Assembly (NCBI RefSeq): GCF_014200755.1 | Contig: NZ_JACHCM010000011.1 | Span: 1 to 64,000, forward strand | Source: Rhodanobacter sp. ANJX3 | Lineage (GTDB): Bacteria > Pseudomonadota > Gammaproteobacteria > Xanthomonadales > Rhodanobacteraceae | DNA length: 64,000 nt | Direction of reading: 5' to 3' | In this document: one piece after another, positions 51,161-59,574 of the stretch | Layout of the letters: every line of letters starts with the position of its first letter | How positions within the stretch are numbered: the stretch's first letter is position 1 | Notes under the pieces: generated by a model | Seen by the model: the letters and a program-made list of their open reading frames with translations, nothing else | Told to the model about the DNA's origin: nothing | Databases searched by the model: none | Translations under genes and position numbers: made by a program

Positions 51161-51468
51161 GACTTGCGTGTTGGCGAAATTCGTACGTGCTGCCGCGCAG
51201 ATTCAATCGGCATGCTGCGAGAAATGGGCTGCCGCGCATGCCAGAGATTCGCAACGAAAAATGCGCTGCCGAGCAACGATACGAAGGCACCCGCATCGCC
51301 GAGCCAGGGGGCTGCGGCGGGCAGCACCCGCTCCAGTGCGACGGCGAATATTCCGATCGAAGAGCACACAAATCCGAGGCCAGTACGTTTGTCATGCTTC
51401 CGGAAACTGGCGATACCGGTGATAAGACAGACCAGCACAACGGCTAATTCCATGTAGAAGTGAGGCAT
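51157..51468 (-). CDS. Hypothetical small membrane protein
   Basis: 103 aa, not recognised. Three hydrophobic segments are visible (about residues 6-22, 28-50 and 58-75: ELAVVLVCLITGIASF, GLGFVCSSIGIFAVALERVL and AGAFVSLLGSAFFVANLWHA), then a basic polar tail. Its end overlaps the kinase gene start by four bases, and it begins 21 bases after the M24-like gene stop, so it belongs to a compact leftward run of small genes. Confidence 0.65.
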   Translation of the reverse strand: MPHFYMELAVVLVCLITGIASFRKHDKRTGLGFVCSSIGIFAVALERVLPAAAPWLGDAGAFVSLLGSAFFVANLWHARQPISRSMPIESARQHVRISPTRKS

Positions 51469-51489
51469 CGTCAGCTCCTGGCAGCGTAG

Positions 51490-52203
51490 TTATGCGGCGT
51501 TCGTCGACACCAGCAGATCTTCGTAGAACGCGCCGAACGGCTCGCTGGGATGCGCGATCTGGATTTCCAGAATCCACAGTCCGCTCGTCGGCGAGGCCTC
51601 CAGCGCGCCGAGGTCGCCGCCCTTGTGAATCGCGTGGGGAAAATCGCTGACGCGATGACCCTTGACGGCGTGATTGAGCCGGTAGCCCATCGCCTCGGCA
51701 CGTTCGTCGGCATATGCGTATAGCGCCTGGCCGCTCAATCCTCGATTTCGCCAAGTGTCGGCCACTTCGTGGAACAGCGCGCGCGCCGCTTCGGCGCAGG
51801 CCTGGCGCTGTGGCGCGTCGCCCACCACAAACGTGTCGCCGACATCGCCCTCATGACCATCGAACACCAGGCCGAGGTCGATGAAGTAGCTGTCGTTCTC
51901 GCCCAGGCGTACGGCGGGGTCGGATGCTTGCCGATACGTTTTGGTGGTATTCGGGCCGATACGGATCAGTACCGGGTGCCAAAGTCGTTCCATGCCCAGC
52001 TTGCGAAAGACTTCGGCCGCCTCCAGCGCGGCCTCGTCTTCGGAGATGCCTGTGCGCATGCGGGCGCGAATGCCGTGCAGCGCTGCCCAGCTTTTGTCGC
52101 GGGCGAGCTGCATCCGTTCGATGTCGTAGCGTTTGCCGACGGCTTCGCGCGCTGTAGCAGGCATGCTGTCGAAACCCAGGGAGAGTTGCTGACGGAGTGA
52201 CAC
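51490..52203 (-). CDS. M24-family peptidase-like (pita-bread fold) protein
   Basis: 237 aa from GTG 52203, two bases after the upstream stop; ATG 52164 is an alternative. It looks like the catalytic domain of aminopeptidase P and methionine aminopeptidase relatives: RYDIERMQLARDKSWAALHG, FIDLGLVFDGHEGDVGDTFV with the metal-ligand Asp residues, NHAVKGHRVSDFPHAIHKGG with His, and GLWILEIQIAHPSEPFGAFY with Glu. The prolidase N-terminal domain is missing. Peptidase activity is plausible but not certain. Confidence 0.78.
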   Translation of the reverse strand: MSLRQQLSLGFDSMPATAREAVGKRYDIERMQLARDKSWAALHGIRARMRTGISEDEAALEAAEVFRKLGMERLWHPVLIRIGPNTTKTYRQASDPAVRLGENDSYFIDLGLVFDGHEGDVGDTFVVGDAPQRQACAEAARALFHEVADTWRNRGLSGQALYAYADERAEAMGYRLNHAVKGHRVSDFPHAIHKGGDLGALEASPTSGLWILEIQIAHPSEPFGAFYEDLLVSTNAA

Positions 52204-52205
52204 GA

Positions 52206-52562
52206 TCAGCCCAAATGCAAAAGCAGTAAAGCGATCAGCGCGGGTAGCGCCTGAATCCACAGAATCTTCCGGCTGGCCGTGAGGCCGCCGAAGATGCCGG
52301 CCACCAGTACGCAGACGAGAAAGAATGTTTTTACACCAAAGCCGGCGACGCCGAGGCTCAGGCCCCAGATCAGCCCCGCCGCGAGGAAGCCGTTGTACAG
52401 GCCTTGATTGGCCGCCAGCGTTTTGGACGCTTCGGCAAACTCCGCGGTGAGGCCGAAGGCGCGGCGGCCGGCTGGTTTGGTCCACAGAAACATTTCCAGG
52501 ATGAGGAAATACACGTGGAGCAGCGCAATGATGGCGATGACGACAGTGGCGACGACGGACAT
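52206..52562 (-). CDS. DUF1304 family membrane protein
   Basis: 118 aa from ATG 52562. Four membrane segments are visible. IALLHVYFLILEMFLWTKPA near the start, then ANQGLYNGFLAAGLIWGL and GLTASRKILWIQALPALIAL are characteristic of the DUF1304 family of unknown function. Its stop is immediately before the M24-like gene start, so the two are coupled. Confidence 0.88.
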   Translation of the reverse strand: MSVVATVVIAIIALLHVYFLILEMFLWTKPAGRRAFGLTAEFAEASKTLAANQGLYNGFLAAGLIWGLSLGVAGFGVKTFFLVCVLVAGIFGGLTASRKILWIQALPALIALLLLHLG

Positions 52563-52663
52563 GAGCTTCCCCGGGTGGCGACGTCCGCCGGCGGTTGCGG
52601 CGGTGATCGTGTCGGCCAGTGTCGCAGCCGGATCAGCCCATCGCAAATTCGCCGTTCAGTGGC

Positions 52664-53836
52664 TCAGTGTGGAACTGCATCGATAGGTAGGAGGGCCGGT
52701 GGAACCACGTCCACCGGCATAGCCAGCTGCCGCAGCCAGCGATAGTGCGACGCGATGCCCGCGGCAAAGCTGCGATGCGTGCGATAAGTGATGCCATATT
52801 CTCGACAGGTGGCCTCGACTACGCGCGCTACGGCCGGGTAATGCACGTGCGAAATGCGCGGAAACAGATGGTGCTCGATCTGGAAATTGAGCCCGCCGAT
52901 CAGCCAGCTCAGCACGCGGCTGTCGCGCGAAAAATCCACCGTGGTCTCCAGTTGGTGGATCGCCCACGGCGTGTCCATCTGCCGGCTCTGGGCGTTCGGT
53001 GCGGGAAAGTCGGCTTCCTCGACCACGTGCGCCATCTGGAAAACCAGCGCCAGCAGCACACCGGCCACGGCCGAGGTGGTCGTGTAGAACAGCAGCACCG
53101 CGCCGATCGAATGGAGCATCAGCGGCAGTCCGAAGGCGAGCGTAAAAAACACCAGCTTGCCGATCACGAAGCCCACCAGGTCCCAGCCATGCGGTCGATC
53201 GAACGGGCGCTCGCCGACTCTGCCGGTAATCATGTCGCGGAAGTCGCCATAGACATGCCAGCGAATGGCGGTGACGCCGTAGAGTACCCATAGATACAGG
53301 TGCTGCCAGCGGTGCCAGGGACGCCATGGCTGTTCGGGCGACAGTCGTCCCAGCACGCCCAGATCGATATCGCTGTCGTGCCCGGCCACATTGACCCAAG
53401 TGTGGTGAAAGCGTGCGTGCTTCCACTGCCAGATATACGAGCTGCCGCCGACCAGATCCAGGGTCAGCGCCATCAGTCGGTTGATCCAGCGCCGATCCGA
53501 ATACGCCTGATGGCCGCCGTCATGCATCACGTTGAAGCCGATGCCGGCAACGGTGCTGCCGAGCACCGTACTGATCGCCAGAGCCAGCCATCCATTGGTC
53601 GCGAAAAACACCAGCGCAATGTAGCTGGCGGCAAACATGGCCAGGATGACGGCGGTTTTCAGATACATGGCCGCACTGTCGCGCTGGCGGGTGCCGCTGT
53701 GCTTGAACTGCGCGTCGACGCGTCGACGCAGTTCGCGATGAAAGCGGTTGTCGCCGTTGAACTTCAGGCGTTCGGACAGGGCGTCGGGTAACGGCGCCGC
53801 GGCGGCCGTCCTGCGATGCGATAAATCGAAGGACAT
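52664..53836 (-). CDS. Membrane fatty acid desaturase
   Basis: 390 aa. The three histidine boxes of acyl-lipid/acyl-CoA front-end type desaturases are present: NVMHDGGHQAYS (about residues 104-115), WKHARFHHTWVN (about 140-151) and FQIEHHLFPRISHVHYPA (about 308-325). The QxxHH third box is typical of the delta-6-like or linoleoyl-CoA desaturase group. Hydrophobic stretches at about 60-100 and 205-260 cross the inner membrane. It introduces a double bond into membrane fatty acids; position specificity is unknown. No electron-donor gene is adjacent. Confidence 0.92.
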   Translation of the reverse strand: MSFDLSHRRTAAAAPLPDALSERLKFNGDNRFHRELRRRVDAQFKHSGTRQRDSAAMYLKTAVILAMFAASYIALVFFATNGWLALAISTVLGSTVAGIGFNVMHDGGHQAYSDRRWINRLMALTLDLVGGSSYIWQWKHARFHHTWVNVAGHDSDIDLGVLGRLSPEQPWRPWHRWQHLYLWVLYGVTAIRWHVYGDFRDMITGRVGERPFDRPHGWDLVGFVIGKLVFFTLAFGLPLMLHSIGAVLLFYTTTSAVAGVLLALVFQMAHVVEEADFPAPNAQSRQMDTPWAIHQLETTVDFSRDSRVLSWLIGGLNFQIEHHLFPRISHVHYPAVARVVEATCREYGITYRTHRSFAAGIASHYRWLRQLAMPVDVVPPALLPIDAVPH

Positions 53837-53921
53837 GGGCAGCCAGACGAGTGATGTGATTGCCAGCCTAGCTCATTCGCGGTTATGCGCGCGTTGTGGG
53901 GCCTTTCGACGACAGGGGCGG

Positions 53922-54650
53922 CTAAACAGCCGCCTTGAACGTCACGACCAGCACGTCGCGATGCGCCGGCTTGGTCGGATCGAACGGCGTCACCGCGGTT
54001 ACGCCGTGGCTGACCTTGGCGTCGTCGACCAGGGCCGCGTCCAGCGGGTGGGTAAGCGTGAAGCTGCCGAGCAGATTGCCGCTGCCGCCGTGGATGGTCG
54101 TGATGCCGCTTTCGATATTGGTGCGGTCGATCAGCAGCACCAGCACGTAGTCCACACCGTCACGATGCACGCCTTCGGGCGTGGGTTCGCCTGCTTCGCC
54201 AATGGTAGCCTCGATGCGGAACTGGTGTACCTCGACGTGCCAGTGCGCCACGCGCGGCGCCAGCGAGCCGAACAGCGCGTGGCTGAACGCAAGAATGCGG
54301 CCAAAGCTGGGGCCGTCGGTGATCTTCGGCCGGATCGGCACGAACCAGCGCTCGATGCCGCCCTGCAGCTTGTTGTGCTGCAGGGTCTGCACGTGCGGCT
54401 GCTGTGGGTTGCGGGTGATGCCGCCGTCGGCGTCGATGGTGAACGTGGCATGGCGGCGGCGACGCTTGCGCCCCTTGGCGGCCAGATAGGCGTCGGGCGC
54501 CAGATCGTTCCAGCTTTCGGTAAATGTCTGCCAGTCTTCCAGCGAGCGGGGATCGCCCAGCAACCCATCCATGGTCTCGGCGCCGAGGAAGGCAAAGCCC
54601 TCGCCTTGCAGCCGGGCGTGCAGGGCGGACAGATCGGATTGAGTAGTCAT
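53922..54650 (-). CDS. 2OG-Fe dioxygenase of the isoleucine hydroxylase-type family
   Basis: 242 aa. The iron ligands are in TPEGVHRDGVDYVLVLLIDR (HxD, about residues 156-158) and the distal His is in AKVSHGVTAVTPFD (about 214). The 2-oxoglutarate Arg is probably in KPAHRDVLVVTF. This layout fits the bacterial 2OG-Fe dioxygenase family that includes Ile, Leu and Met hydroxylases (IDO-like). Free L-amino acid hydroxylation or sulfoxidation is therefore a fair guess. It lies 60 bases from a cysteine synthase homologue on the same strand and may be co-transcribed. Confidence 0.8.
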   Translation of the reverse strand: MTTQSDLSALHARLQGEGFAFLGAETMDGLLGDPRSLEDWQTFTESWNDLAPDAYLAAKGRKRRRRHATFTIDADGGITRNPQQPHVQTLQHNKLQGGIERWFVPIRPKITDGPSFGRILAFSHALFGSLAPRVAHWHVEVHQFRIEATIGEAGEPTPEGVHRDGVDYVLVLLIDRTNIESGITTIHGGSGNLLGSFTLTHPLDAALVDDAKVSHGVTAVTPFDPTKPAHRDVLVVTFKAAV

Positions 54651-54710
54651 GCTCTTACGTTACCAGCAGCCAAGGCTATGCAGATATTCGGGTCGGCCAT
54701 AGCTTGGGCT

Positions 54711-55730
54711 TCATCCGCCAGGAAACGCGGCATCCAGCCACGCCGGCACAGGAATATTTTTTTCGCGCAGAAAGTTGGGGTTGAACAATTTCGCCTGGTA
54801 GCGTGTGCCGGCGTCGCAGAGAATCGTCACCACGGTGTGGCCTGGGCCCAGCTCGCGCGCAAGCCGAATCGCGCCGGCCACGTTGACGCCGCTGGAGCCG
54901 CCCACGCACCAGCCTTCGTCGTGCAGCAGCCGATGCGCCAGCGGAACCGATTCGTCATCCGGGATGGACCAGGCCAGATCGATCGGCGCGCCGTCGAAGT
55001 TGGCGGTAACGCGGCTGGAGCCGATGCCCTCGCTGATGGAATGGCCGCTGGCGATCAGTTCGCCGGTATTGACGTAGTTCGCCAGCGCCGAGCCGGCCGG
55101 ATCGGCTAGGGCGATGCGCACTTGCGGCTTGCGCGCTTTCAACGCGCGACCCACGCCCGCCAGCGTGCCGCCGGTACCCGACGCGCAGACGAAGCCGTCG
55201 ACTCGGCCATGCGTTTGCTCCCAGATCTCGGTGCCGGTAGTGACCTCGTGGAAATCGCGGTTGGCGGTGTTGTCGAACTGGTTGGCGAACCAGGCGTTGC
55301 CGGGATCCGCCGCGTTCATGGCCTCGGCGTGCGCGCGGGCTTGGTGGGCGTAGTGGCCGGGATCCTTATACGGCACGGCGGGCACCAGCCGCACTTCGGC
55401 GCCGGTGAGGCGCAGCGCGTCGATCTTTTCGCGGCTCTGCGTTTCGGGCATGAAGATGACGGTGCGATAGCCGAGGCTGGCGCCCAGCAGGCCCAGGCCG
55501 ATGCCGGTATTGCCGGCCGTGCCCTCGACGACGGTGCCCCCGGCGCGGATCAGCCGACGATCGCGCGCGTCCTGCAGCAGGCCCAGCGCGGTCCGATCCT
55601 TGATCGAGCCGCCCGGATTCATCAGCTCCGCCTTCGCAAGCACCTCACAGCCGGTGAGTTCCGAGGCATGACGCAGGCGCAGTAGCGGGGTGCGGCCGAT
55701 GGCGCTGGCGAAGTCGGTGTGATGGCTCAT
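54711..55730 (-). CDS. Cysteine synthase-like PLP enzyme
   Basis: 339 aa from ATG 55730 (MSHHTDFASAIGRTPLLRL). It belongs to the fold-type II beta-family that makes cysteine from O-acetylserine and sulfide. The PLP lysine is in NPGGSIKDRTALGLL, the Asn loop in VEGTAGNTGIGLGLLGASLG, and the phosphate-binding Gly loop in ASGTGGTLAGVGRALK. The sequence and slight extra length place it with the CysK/CBS-like group rather than canonical CysK, so an alternative substrate such as serine is possible. It is divergent from the met operon, whose MetJ sites lie 180 bases upstream of its start. Confidence 0.88.
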   Translation of the reverse strand: MSHHTDFASAIGRTPLLRLRHASELTGCEVLAKAELMNPGGSIKDRTALGLLQDARDRRLIRAGGTVVEGTAGNTGIGLGLLGASLGYRTVIFMPETQSREKIDALRLTGAEVRLVPAVPYKDPGHYAHQARAHAEAMNAADPGNAWFANQFDNTANRDFHEVTTGTEIWEQTHGRVDGFVCASGTGGTLAGVGRALKARKPQVRIALADPAGSALANYVNTGELIASGHSISEGIGSSRVTANFDGAPIDLAWSIPDDESVPLAHRLLHDEGWCVGGSSGVNVAGAIRLARELGPGHTVVTILCDAGTRYQAKLFNPNFLREKNIPVPAWLDAAFPGG

Positions 55731-55909
55731 GGGTAGTTTTCGCCACTGGCTGAAGTCAGAAGCCAAGTCTAGAGCGAATTGGTCTGATCAAAGGCGATCG
55801 GGCCGCCGGTGTAGCGGATTGCCGCCAGGATGGCGTCGGTCGCCGGTTCAACGCGGCTGCGCATTGGCGTAAAACGATGTTTCTCGATTTTGGTGGCGGT
55901 CGACGGTTT
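55731..55909. other. Upstream region shared by the cysteine synthase-like gene and the met operon
   Basis: 179 bases leading leftward to the cysteine synthase-like gene. Its promoter should be here; TTGATC and TAGACT on the minus strand (55791-55786 and 55771-55766) are present but only 14 bases apart, so none can be assigned. Nothing else was seen. Confidence 0.4.
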
Positions 55910-55933
55910 ATACGTTTAGATGTTTAGACGTCT
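55910..55933 (+). promoter_or_regulatory. Three tandem MetJ boxes upstream of metX
   Basis: ATACGTTT (55910-55917), AGATGTTT (55918-55925) and AGACGTCT (55926-55933) are contiguous octamers matching the MetJ consensus AGACGTCT at 6/8, 6/8 and 8/8. They end one base before the -35 hexamer of the met promoter, so bound MetJ would block polymerase. Confidence 0.88.
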
Positions 55934-55934
55934 A

Positions 55935-55963
55935 TTGACAATAAAAATCTCAGCCTTTACTGT
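55935..55963 (+). promoter_or_regulatory. met operon promoter
   Basis: Perfect -35 TTGACA (55935-55940), a 17-base spacer, and TACTGT (55958-55963) as -10. Transcription would start near 55970, exactly at the 5' side of the SAM-I riboswitch. Confidence 0.8.
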
Positions 55964-55970
55964 CGACTCA

Positions 55971-56085
55971 CTCATCGAGACCGGCTGAGGGACAGGCCCA
56001 TTGAAGCCGGGGCAACCTGCGGAATGTTTTCGCAACGGTGCTAATTCCTGCGGAAGCGCCATCTAGCGCCAATCCGGAAGATGGG
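55971..56085 (+). promoter_or_regulatory. SAM-I (S-box) riboswitch aptamer
   Basis: P1 forms between CTCATC (55971-55976) and GATGGG (56080-56085, one G-U pair). The conserved core is clear: GAGGGACAGGCCC (55987-55999, kink-turn side), GAAGCC then GGGCAACC (56003-56017), a P3 TGCG/CGCA hairpin, GGTGCTAATTCC (56037-56048), and a P4 with CGG/CCG and GCGC/GCGC pairing to 56076. SAM binding is expected to lower expression of metX-metB-hom. A SAM-I riboswitch controlling the met operon has been described in Xanthomonas campestris. Confidence 0.95.
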
Positions 56086-56171
56086 CGTCATGTCTCTCGC
56101 AGCGCTTTGCTGTCGATCCTACGCATGACGACCTCTCCGGCCCTTCGCAGGACGATGCCGACCGGAGAGAC
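56086..56171 (+). promoter_or_regulatory. Riboswitch expression platform with hidden ribosome binding site
   Basis: CTCTCCGG (56133-56140) can pair with CCGGAGAG (56162-56169), which contains the metX ribosome binding site, five bases before the ATG at 56175. An upstream GTCTCTC (56092-56098) can also pair with GAGAGAC (56165-56171). A further stem joins CGTCATG (56086-56092) to CATGACG (56124-56130). There is no T run, so control is most likely on translation rather than termination. Confidence 0.7.
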
Positions 56172-56174
56172 CGA

Positions 56175-57206
56175 ATGACCTGTTCGCCCGAAGCCCTTGC
56201 CGCCTCCAGCACCAGCGCCGCGATCGACGCGATACTGGCACCGCTGCGCCACCGCCCCAGCCTGACCGTTCGGCGCAGCATGCGCCGCGTCACGCTGACC
56301 CCGAAATACGGCAGCGACGCGGTCGAAGTCGACGTGCGCTATGCGTGGACGGGGGCGCCGGATGCGCCCACGCTGATCGTGCAGGGCGGTATTTCGGCCG
56401 ATCGCGATGTGGTGACGCTGGATCGCGGTGCCGCACCGGGTTGGTGGCAGCCGCTGGTCGGCGCCGGTGCCGCCATCGATTTGAATCAATGGCGCGTACT
56501 GTCGATCGACTGGCTGAGCCCGGCCGAACTGGGCACGAATGCCATCTCCAGCGAGGATCAGGCCGACGCCCTGGCCGCGCTGCTGCAGTCGCTGAACGTG
56601 CCGCAGGCGCACGCCTTTATCGGTTCATCCTATGGCGCCATGGTGGGTCTGGCGTTTGCCGCGCGTCATCCGCATGGGGTCGATCGACTGGTGCTGCTGG
56701 CCGGGGCGCATCGGCCGCACCCGCTGGCCACCGCCCAGCGCAGTGTGCAGCGCGGCATCGTGCGCATGGGTCAGGCCAGCGGGCAGGTGAACGAGGCGCT
56801 GTCGCTGGCGCGTCAGCTGGCGATGACCACGTACCGCGGCAGCACCGAGTTCGGCAAGCGCTTCGCCGGTGGTCCGGAGTTTCGCGACGGCCGCTTCCAT
56901 TTTCCGGTCGAGGATTATCTGGAGCACGCCGGCCGCCGCTTCGTCGAACACTTCGACGCGGATCGCTTCCTGGCGCTGTCCGAATCGATCGACCTGCATG
57001 ACATCGCGCCGGAGCTGGTGCCCGTGCGCTCGACCCTGATCGGCTTTCCGTCCGACCGGCTGGTGCCGTTGTCCGACCTGTGCGAGCTGCAGAGTCGGCT
57101 GCACGGTTCGGCCACGCTGGAAGTGGTCGATTCGCCGTACGGCCATGATGCCTTTCTGAAAGAGCCCGAACAGCTCGCGCCGCTGCTGCGCGGCGCGCTG
57201 AATTAA
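56175..57206 (+). CDS. metX: Homoserine O-acyltransferase (MetX, probably succinyl type)
   Basis: 343 aa alpha/beta-hydrolase-fold enzyme that activates homoserine for methionine synthesis. The nucleophile Ser is in AFIGSSYGAMVGLAFAARHP (about residue 151), the acid in IGFPSDRLVPLSDL (about 294) and the His in SPYGHDAFLKEPEQL (about 323). Xanthomonad MetX proteins of this type have been assigned succinyl-CoA specificity, so homoserine O-succinyltransferase is the better guess; residues deciding this were not checked by alignment. It is the first gene of the met operon, under MetJ boxes and a SAM-I riboswitch. Confidence 0.92.
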   Translation: MTCSPEALAASSTSAAIDAILAPLRHRPSLTVRRSMRRVTLTPKYGSDAVEVDVRYAWTGAPDAPTLIVQGGISADRDVVTLDRGAAPGWWQPLVGAGAAIDLNQWRVLSIDWLSPAELGTNAISSEDQADALAALLQSLNVPQAHAFIGSSYGAMVGLAFAARHPHGVDRLVLLAGAHRPHPLATAQRSVQRGIVRMGQASGQVNEALSLARQLAMTTYRGSTEFGKRFAGGPEFRDGRFHFPVEDYLEHAGRRFVEHFDADRFLALSESIDLHDIAPELVPVRSTLIGFPSDRLVPLSDLCELQSRLHGSATLEVVDSPYGHDAFLKEPEQLAPLLRGALN

Positions 57207-57274
57207 TCGATGCGGCCTGATCGACTCAAGCCTCTCTTGCATCAACAACACATCAAACGGTTCCGGAGACTTCC

Positions 57275-58480
57275 ATGAGCAAGTGCACCCCTTGTACCAC
57301 CGCCGTGCGTGCCGGCATCGAAACCGATACCCAGCACGGTGCGGTAGTGCCTGCGCTGCATTTGTCGAGCAACTACAGCTTCGAGGGCTTCGGTCGCAAG
57401 CGCGCTTACGACTATTCGCGCAGCGGCAACCCGACCCGCGATCTTCTCGGCAACGCGCTGGCCGAGCTGGAGCAGGGTGCCGGTGCGGTGGTGACCTCCA
57501 GCGGCATGTCGGCGGTTGCGCTGGTGCTGGAGCTGGTACCGGCCGGCGGCCATGTGTTGGCGGCACACGACTGCTACGGCGGTACCTGGCGCCTGCTCGA
57601 TGCCTGGGCAAAAAAGGGCCGTTTCACAGTGGATTTCGTCGACCTGACGGACAGCACCGCGTTGGTCGCCGGCCTCGCCAAGAAGCCGGCGCTGGTGTGG
57701 GTGGAGACACCGTCCAACCCGCTGCTGCGCATCACCGATATCCGCCACGTGGCGCAGGCCACCCATGCCGCCGGCGCGCTGCTGGTCGTCGACAACACGT
57801 TTCTTTCGCCCGCGCTGCAGCAGCCGCTACTGCTCGGTGCGGACGTGGTCGTGCATTCGACCACCAAGTACATCAATGGCCATAGCGACGTGGTCGGCGG
57901 TGCGGCGGTAGCCAAGGACGCCGCCGTCTACGATCAGCTGAAATGGTGGGCCAACTGCAATGGGCTCACCGGCGCGCCGTTCGACAGTTACCTCACCTTG
58001 CGCGGCCTGCGCACGCTGGCCGTTCGTCTGCGTCAGCATCAGGAAAACGCCGAGCGCATCGCCAGCCATCTGGACGGCCATGCGGCCGTACGCAAAGTCT
58101 ATTACCCGGGCCTGAAAAACCACATGGGCCACGCGCTTGCGTCGCGCCAGCAGCAGGGTTTTGGCGCCATGCTCAGCTTCGAGCTGGAAGGCGACGTGAG
58201 CCAGATCGAGGCCTTCGTCAACGGGCTGGAATATTTCTCGCTGGCCGAATCGCTGGGCGGCGTCGAGAGCCTGGTCGCGCATCCTGCCTCGATGACGCAT
58301 GCGTCGATGGCCCCCGAGGCTCGCCACGCTGCCGGCATTGCCGACAGTCTGCTGCGCCTCTCGGTCGGTATCGAGGACGGCGACGATCTGCTGCGCGATA
58401 TCGATGCCGGGCTGACCCGCGCACATGCGCTGGCAGCCAAAACCGCCCGGGCTGCCGCTGCCGGCCGGGTCCACGCATGA
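57275..58480 (+). CDS. metB: Cystathionine gamma-synthase
   Basis: 401 aa. This PLP enzyme joins O-succinylhomoserine and cysteine into cystathionine. The PLP lysine is in VVHSTTKYINGHSDVVGG (about residue 198). RAYDYSRSGNPTRDLLGNAL, TSSGMSAVALVLELVPAGG and the end SVGIEDGDDLLRDIDAGL are typical of Cys/Met metabolism enzymes. Cystathionine gamma-lyase has the same motifs, but the place between metX and hom favours synthesis. GGAG precedes the ATG. Its last four bases overlap the hom start. Confidence 0.93.
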   Translation: MSKCTPCTTAVRAGIETDTQHGAVVPALHLSSNYSFEGFGRKRAYDYSRSGNPTRDLLGNALAELEQGAGAVVTSSGMSAVALVLELVPAGGHVLAAHDCYGGTWRLLDAWAKKGRFTVDFVDLTDSTALVAGLAKKPALVWVETPSNPLLRITDIRHVAQATHAAGALLVVDNTFLSPALQQPLLLGADVVVHSTTKYINGHSDVVGGAAVAKDAAVYDQLKWWANCNGLTGAPFDSYLTLRGLRTLAVRLRQHQENAERIASHLDGHAAVRKVYYPGLKNHMGHALASRQQQGFGAMLSFELEGDVSQIEAFVNGLEYFSLAESLGGVESLVAHPASMTHASMAPEARHAAGIADSLLRLSVGIEDGDDLLRDIDAGLTRAHALAAKTARAAAAGRVHA

Positions 58481-59571
58481 GTTCGGCGGTCGTCGCGCCT
58501 GCCGCCCCGCTGAAATCGCCGGCACCTTCTGCGTCGGTATTCGCGACAGGCATTGTGCTGCTGGGTACGGGCGTGGTGGGCGGTGCCCTGCTCAAGCTGC
58601 TCAACACGCCGGCAGCGGCGAGCATTCGACTCGTCGGTGCGGCGAACTCGCGTCGCCAGTACACCGAGGCGGCAAGCCTCGCCAGTAAGACATTGCGCGA
58701 GCAGTTGAACACTGGCGGTGATCCGCGCGATGACGCGCTGCTGCTGGCGGCTCTCGATGCTTGCGATGCCAGACACAAGGTGATTGTCGATGCCACGGCC
58801 AACGCCGCGCTGGCGTCACGCCACGCCGAATGGCTGGGACGCGGCTATCACGTCGTCACCGCCAACAAGGCGCTGGCCGGCGGCGAGCTGTCTGGCTGGC
58901 GCGCGCTGCAGGCCGCGACCGCGCACGGAGCGCGCTACGGCGATTCGGCGACCGTCGGTGCCGGCCTGCCGGTGCTCTCGACGCTGCGTCGCTTGCGCCA
59001 GTGCGGCGACAGCCTGCTCACGCTGGAAGGCGTGTTCTCCGGTTCGCTGTCGTGGCTGTTCAATCAGTACGACGGCAGCCAGCCGTTTTCCGCCCTGCTG
59101 CTGGAAGCGCGCCGGCTCGGCTATACCGAGCCCGATCCGCGTTCCGATCTTTCCGGCGACGACGTCGCGCGCAAGCTGCTGATCATCGCGCGCAATGCCG
59201 GCTTTGCGCTGGGCGTCGACGAGGTCCAGGTCGACAGCCTAGTGCCTGAAACGCTGCGGGCGATATCGGCCGAGCAGTTTCTCGCACGGCTGACCGAGCT
59301 GGACCAGCCGCTGGCCGCTCGCTACGCCGAAGCGACATCCAAGGGTAACGTGCTGCGCTTCCTCGCGCGGCTCAACCAGCGCGGCAAGGCCCGGGTCGGC
59401 ATCGCCGAAGTACCGGCCACGCATCCCGCGGCTAGGCTCTACGGCACCGATAACCAGTTCGCCCTCACCACGCTGCGCTACAACACCCAGCCGCTGGTGA
59501 TCCAGGGGCCGGGCGCCGGGCCGGAAGTCACGGCGCAGGCGCTGCTTGGCGACGTTCTCGCACTTTGCTGA
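58477..59571 (+). CDS. Homoserine dehydrogenase (monofunctional, no ACT domain)
   Basis: 364 aa from ATG 58477, overlapping the metB stop (ATGA). It reduces aspartate semialdehyde to homoserine, the common precursor of methionine and threonine. The NAD(P)-binding motif is GIVLLGTGVVGGALLKLLN. Catalytic-region segments are RGYHVVTANKALAGGELSGW, YGDSATVGAGLPVLSTLRRL, LEGVFSGSLSWLFNQYDGSQ and DPRSDLSGDDVARKLLIIAR, resembling the dehydrogenase half of ThrA/MetL. There is no aspartokinase or C-terminal ACT domain, so threonine feedback through ACT is not expected. Being in the SAM-controlled operon, it is probably the methionine-branch enzyme. Confidence 0.93.
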   Translation: MSSAVVAPAAPLKSPAPSASVFATGIVLLGTGVVGGALLKLLNTPAAASIRLVGAANSRRQYTEAASLASKTLREQLNTGGDPRDDALLLAALDACDARHKVIVDATANAALASRHAEWLGRGYHVVTANKALAGGELSGWRALQAATAHGARYGDSATVGAGLPVLSTLRRLRQCGDSLLTLEGVFSGSLSWLFNQYDGSQPFSALLLEARRLGYTEPDPRSDLSGDDVARKLLIIARNAGFALGVDEVQVDSLVPETLRAISAEQFLARLTELDQPLAARYAEATSKGNVLRFLARLNQRGKARVGIAEVPATHPAARLYGTDNQFALTTLRYNTQPLVIQGPGAGPEVTAQALLGDVLALC

Positions 59572-59574
59572 TTT

